Source: Bacteroidales bacterium (lineage in GTDB: Bacteria; Bacteroidota; Bacteroidia; Bacteroidales; VadinHA17). From it: a DNA stretch of 17,043 nucleotides. Positions 14,642 to 17,043 of this stretch are shown in pieces. The DNA is taken from the NCBI GenBank assembly GCA_003520925.1, contig DOTV01000080.1, positions 14,297 through 31,339 of the forward strand, in the 5' to 3' direction. The position numbers were made by a program, and so were the translations under genes. The notes under the pieces were generated by a model. The model searched no databases, had not been told where the DNA came from, and worked only from the letters and a program-made list of their open reading frames with translations. Position 1 is the first letter of the stretch. Each line of letters starts with the position of its first letter.

Positions 14642-15643
14642 ATGACTACTCTCTATATTATTGTCGGATTGGTTCTTATATTCGATTTTATAAACGGATT
14701 CCACGATTCGGCAAATTCTATAGCAACTGTTGTTTCTACAAAAGTTCTCTCACCCCTGGCAGCAGTTTCAATGGCTGCATTCTTTAATTTTATAGCATTT
14801 ACCGTTTTCCCGCTTAAAGTAGCGACCACAATCGGCAAAGGTGTAGTTGATCCTGACGTTCTGAATCTTACGGTTATTGGAGCAGCTCTTGTTGCAGCGA
14901 TAATATGGAATTTGCTTACCTGGTGGTGGGGATTACCATCCAGTTCTTCACACACTCTTGTCGGTGGATTAGTGGGAGCAGCCCTTGTCAGTTCTGGTCC
15001 GGGGTCAATAATCACAGGGGGCGTTATTAAAATTGTGGCTTTCATTGTAATATCTCCTTTACTGGGGATGATATTCGGATTTATTATATCCACAATTGTA
15101 CAGTTTCTGGCAAGGAACCATACACCATTTGGGGTGGACAAGCATTTCAGACGTTTACAGCTTGTGTCGGCTGCTGCTTTCAGTCTTGGCCATGGTGGCA
15201 ATGATGCCCAGAAATCGATGGGGATAATATGGATAGCACTTATCGTGTATGGTATTACGACAAAAGATGCTTCAAGACCCCCAATGTGGGTTATTTTATC
15301 CTGCCAGACCGCAATTGCCCTGGGAACATTATTCGGTGGGTGGAGAATTGTTAAAACTATGGGACAAAAAATAACGAAATTGAAACCATTTGAGGGATTC
15401 TGTGCTGAGACTGCAGGTGCATTAACACTTTTTGGGGCAACTCATTTTGGCATTCCGGTAAGCACTACTCATACAATAACAGGAGCAATCATCGGTGTCG
15501 GTTCACGAAAAGGTGTTTCAGCCGTTAAATGGGGAGTAACGACTAAAATATTCTGGGCATGGATATTCACAATCCCGGTTTCAGGATTAATAGGTGCTGC
15601 AATGTATTATCTATTCAGTCTGGTCAAAATAGGTTCGATTTGA
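14642..15643 (+). CDS. Low-affinity inorganic phosphate permease, PiT family
   Basis: This 333-residue integral membrane protein has about 10 hydrophobic segments and the internal duplication typical of the family. The first signature NGFHDSANSIATVVSTKVLS (18-37) is mirrored by GHGGNDAQKSMGI (near 182-194). The re-entrant loop motif GLPSSSSHTLVGGLVGAAL (near 95) is mirrored by GIPVSTTHTITGAIIGVGS (near 269). PiT proteins import metal-phosphate complexes driven by H+ or Na+. The length matches the short bacterial type, without the large central loop of E. coli PitA. The DUF47 partner starts 17 bp downstream, the usual pairing. No Pho-type regulatory box was recognised. Confidence 0.92.
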   Translation: MTTLYIIVGLVLIFDFINGFHDSANSIATVVSTKVLSPLAAVSMAAFFNFIAFTVFPLKVATTIGKGVVDPDVLNLTVIGAALVAAIIWNLLTWWWGLPSSSSHTLVGGLVGAALVSSGPGSIITGGVIKIVAFIVISPLLGMIFGFIISTIVQFLARNHTPFGVDKHFRRLQLVSAAAFSLGHGGNDAQKSMGIIWIALIVYGITTKDASRPPMWVILSCQTAIALGTLFGGWRIVKTMGQKITKLKPFEGFCAETAGALTLFGATHFGIPVSTTHTITGAIIGVGSRKGVSAVKWGVTTKIFWAWIFTIPVSGLIGAAMYYLFSLVKIGSI

Positions 15644-15660
15644 AATAAAAAATCACATAT

Positions 15661-16311
15661 ATGAATATAGACAAGTTTCTTAAGTTTTTTGTTCCGAAGG
15701 ATCATTCCTTTTATCCGCTTTTTGAAGAAGATGCACGAAACCTTGCGAAGGCCGCTGACCTTCTTAAGGAGCTGCTGTCAAGCACCGATATAGAGGATCA
15801 TGAAAGGATTTATCAGCAGATTAAGGAGGTGGAGCACATCGGCGATCAGATAACTGACACCACATATAAGCAGTTGAACAAATCGTTCATAACCCCCTTT
15901 GACAGGGAGGACATTCATGAACTCATTGCAAATATTGATAATGTAGTGGATTCAATAAACGGTATTGGAAGAAGAATATGCCTATATAAGCCAAAACATC
16001 TTATGCCGGTGTATAAAGAGATGGCAGAAATGATCGTCGAAGCTGCCAAAGAGATAACGATCTGCATTCACTGCCTTAATGATGCCGCAGCGAATAAGAA
16101 AGAGATCACTGAAGCCTGCGACAAGGTAAAGGACATTGAACACAAAGCAGATGATTATTATTTTGTTGCTGTAGCCGAGCTGTTTGAAAAAGAACAGGAT
16201 GCAGCAGAACTTCTGAAGAACAATAAAATTCTTGAGATACTTGAAAGATGTGTCGATGAGGAGGAGGATGTAACCGATACTATCAAGTCGATACTTATCA
16301 AGATGGCATAA
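15661..16311 (+). CDS. DUF47 / PhoU-like Pit accessory protein
   Basis: This 216-residue all-helical cytosolic protein of the DUF47 family starts FLKFFVPKDHSFYPLFEEDA, the family's typical N-terminus. It carries repeated acidic ExxxD-type metal-binding motifs: EVEHIGDQITD (near 56-66), FDREDIHELIANIDNVVDSI (near 80-99), DIEHKADD (near 158-165) and DEEEDVTDTIKSI near the C-terminus. Proteins of this type resemble PhoU, bind metal clusters and are thought to modulate the PiT permease encoded next to them. It lies 17 bp after the permease, so the two are co-transcribed. A GC-rich inverted repeat follows the stop directly and may end the transcript. Confidence 0.9.
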   Translation: MNIDKFLKFFVPKDHSFYPLFEEDARNLAKAADLLKELLSSTDIEDHERIYQQIKEVEHIGDQITDTTYKQLNKSFITPFDREDIHELIANIDNVVDSINGIGRRICLYKPKHLMPVYKEMAEMIVEAAKEITICIHCLNDAAANKKEITEACDKVKDIEHKADDYYFVAVAELFEKEQDAAELLKNNKILEILERCVDEEEDVTDTIKSILIKMA

Positions 16312-16315
16312 ATAT

Positions 16316-16394
16316 GGTCCGGGGTACGGGGTACGGCGTATGGGAAAATCCAAAATCCGGTCTTCCTTACACCACGTACCTCATACCCCGACCC
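16316..16394. repeat. GC-rich imperfect inverted repeat (GGGGTACGG type) between convergent genes
   Basis: The arms 16316-16341 and 16369-16394 match at 19 of 26 positions around a 27-nt loop. The left arm contains the internal tandem GGGGTACGGGGTACGG. It occupies almost the whole gap between the stops of the DUF47 and cupin genes. It stands out from AT-rich surroundings. It may serve as a bidirectional terminator, though no T-tract follows, and it looks like a dispersed palindromic repeat. Confidence 0.7.
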
Positions 16395-16396
16395 AT

Positions 16397-16729
16397 TTAG
16401 TTGCTTTTAATCATTGTCAGTACCATCTTGAATCTTTCAACCGCAATTACTGCGTGGGGAACACTGGCAGGCATTATAATTGTCTGACCCGCTTCAAGAA
16501 TAAATGACTTCCCTCCTATTATAATTTCACCTTTTCCATCAACGACCTGAATCATTGCATCGAATGGTGCAGTATGCTCGCTGAGCGCCTCTCCCTTTGC
16601 AAAAGCAAAAAGAGATATATTTCCGGTCTCCTTTTTCAATACTGTCTTACTGACTATTGCTCCTTCGGAGTATTCAATTGATTCGTTGTAGTTGAATATT
16701 TTCGATTTTTCAAATTCCGGATTCTTCAT
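16397..16729 (-). CDS. Small cupin-domain protein
   Basis: This 110-residue single-domain cupin covers about residues 35-106: ALSEHTAPFDAMIQVVDGKG (48-67), then IIGGKSFILEAGQTIIMPASVPHAV (70-94). In the first cupin motif only His52 is present; the second His of the usual HxH is Ala54. The second motif keeps His92. The metal site is therefore incomplete and the protein may bind a ligand rather than act as a metalloenzyme. Its start lies 2 bp after the stop of the upstream membrane-protein gene, so the two form an operon. Function and ligand are unknown. Confidence 0.8.
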   Translation of the reverse strand: MKNPEFEKSKIFNYNESIEYSEGAIVSKTVLKKETGNISLFAFAKGEALSEHTAPFDAMIQVVDGKGEIIIGGKSFILEAGQTIIMPASVPHAVIAVERFKMVLTMIKSN

Positions 16730-16731
16730 AT

Positions 16732-17043
16732 TTACAGATTTTCTTTTTTAATATTTGGCAATTCCAGTCCGTAACCTTTCTTTTTATCTTCAGACTTGAG
16801 AAGAAATGCAAAGAGGAGAGCCAGCAAACCAAGTCCAGTAAATATCATCATCGGGCGGGTATAGTTATAAAATGAAAACACATTATTGAACTTTGATACA
16901 GTCCTGCCATCAGTGTCTACGAAGCTCTCTATCTGTTCACTTTCATTATAGAAATACTGGGTAACTTTTAATTCCTGCTTATTTACAGCTTTTTTTAGGG
17001 ATTTCTTTGAAATAAAACCTGAACTGATAGTGTCGTTTGAAGT
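16732..17043 (-). CDS. C-terminal part of a membrane protein, possibly a transporter (5' end outside window)
   Basis: The minus-strand frame is open from the right edge to the TAA at 16732-16734, giving the last 103 residues. A hydrophilic segment of about 60 residues (with NESEQIESFVDTDGRTVSKF) is followed by one hydrophobic helix, MMIFTGLGLLALLFAFLL. A short charged tail, KSEDKKKGYGLELPNIKKENL, ends the protein. A final helix plus a lysine-rich tail of this kind resembles the end of Bacteroidetes MFS-type transporters, with the hydrophilic part as a loop before the last helix. With only this fragment, that is a guess. The cupin gene follows after 2 bp. Confidence 0.6.
   Translation of the reverse strand, partial: TSNDTISSGFISKKSLKKAVNKQELKVTQYFYNESEQIESFVDTDGRTVSKFNNVFSFYNYTRPMMIFTGLGLLALLFAFLLKSEDKKKGYGLELPNIKKENL

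Noticed and set aside
14653..15201. Minus-strand open frame of 182 codons
   Set aside because: Fully antisense to the well-supported PiT permease; its Pro/Thr/Ile-rich sequence is a shadow of the hydrophobic codons on the other strand.

Overview
The window reads as a chromosomal segment of a Bacteroidota member, most likely Bacteroidales or a related order. It is AT-rich. Several upstream regions carry the Bacteroidetes-type promoter: a TAnnTTTG -7 box, in three cases preceded by TTTG at exactly 19 bp. Shine-Dalgarno sequences are mostly weak, and the gene families (FHS sugar permeases, single-domain SIS isomerase, three-subunit acyl-CoA carboxylase, PiT plus DUF47) fit that phylum. No mobile element, CRISPR array or defence system is visible. 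This is largely a housekeeping and metabolic region, and the less ordinary material is in the intergenic DNA.

Left part (1-5167): the N-terminal 413 residues of an AsmA-like envelope protein (minus strand, running off the left edge) are followed by a 150-nt nested inverted-repeat element. Next come a tRNA-Arg(ACG) on the plus strand and a bidirectional terminator. That terminator separates the tRNA from a convergent, membrane-anchored nucleotide-sugar 4,6-dehydratase/epimerase of the FlaA1/CapD/WbpM type. The dehydratase has its own promoter with a 25-bp dyad upstream. Behind it on the same strand is an MFS transporter of the monocarboxylate/oxalate-formate type.

Middle (5168-9168): a plus-strand run holds a single-domain arabinose-5-phosphate isomerase-like SIS protein. 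A good promoter then precedes an FHS-family sugar permease and an N-acetylhexosamine-1-kinase-like phosphotransferase (2-bp gap), followed by a small cysteine-enzyme-like protein of unknown role. The permease and kinase look like a sugar uptake and anomeric phosphorylation pair.

Right part (9169-17043): a promoter drives a three-gene biotin-dependent carboxylase operon (carboxyltransferase, biotin carboxylase, biotin carrier), most simply propionyl-CoA carboxylase linking propionyl-CoA and methylmalonyl-CoA. It converges on a PepD-type aminoacyl-histidine dipeptidase. A divergent PiT phosphate permease and its DUF47/PhoU-like partner follow. They converge, across a GC-rich inverted repeat, on a cupin gene that sits 2 bp downstream of a partial membrane-protein gene at the right edge.
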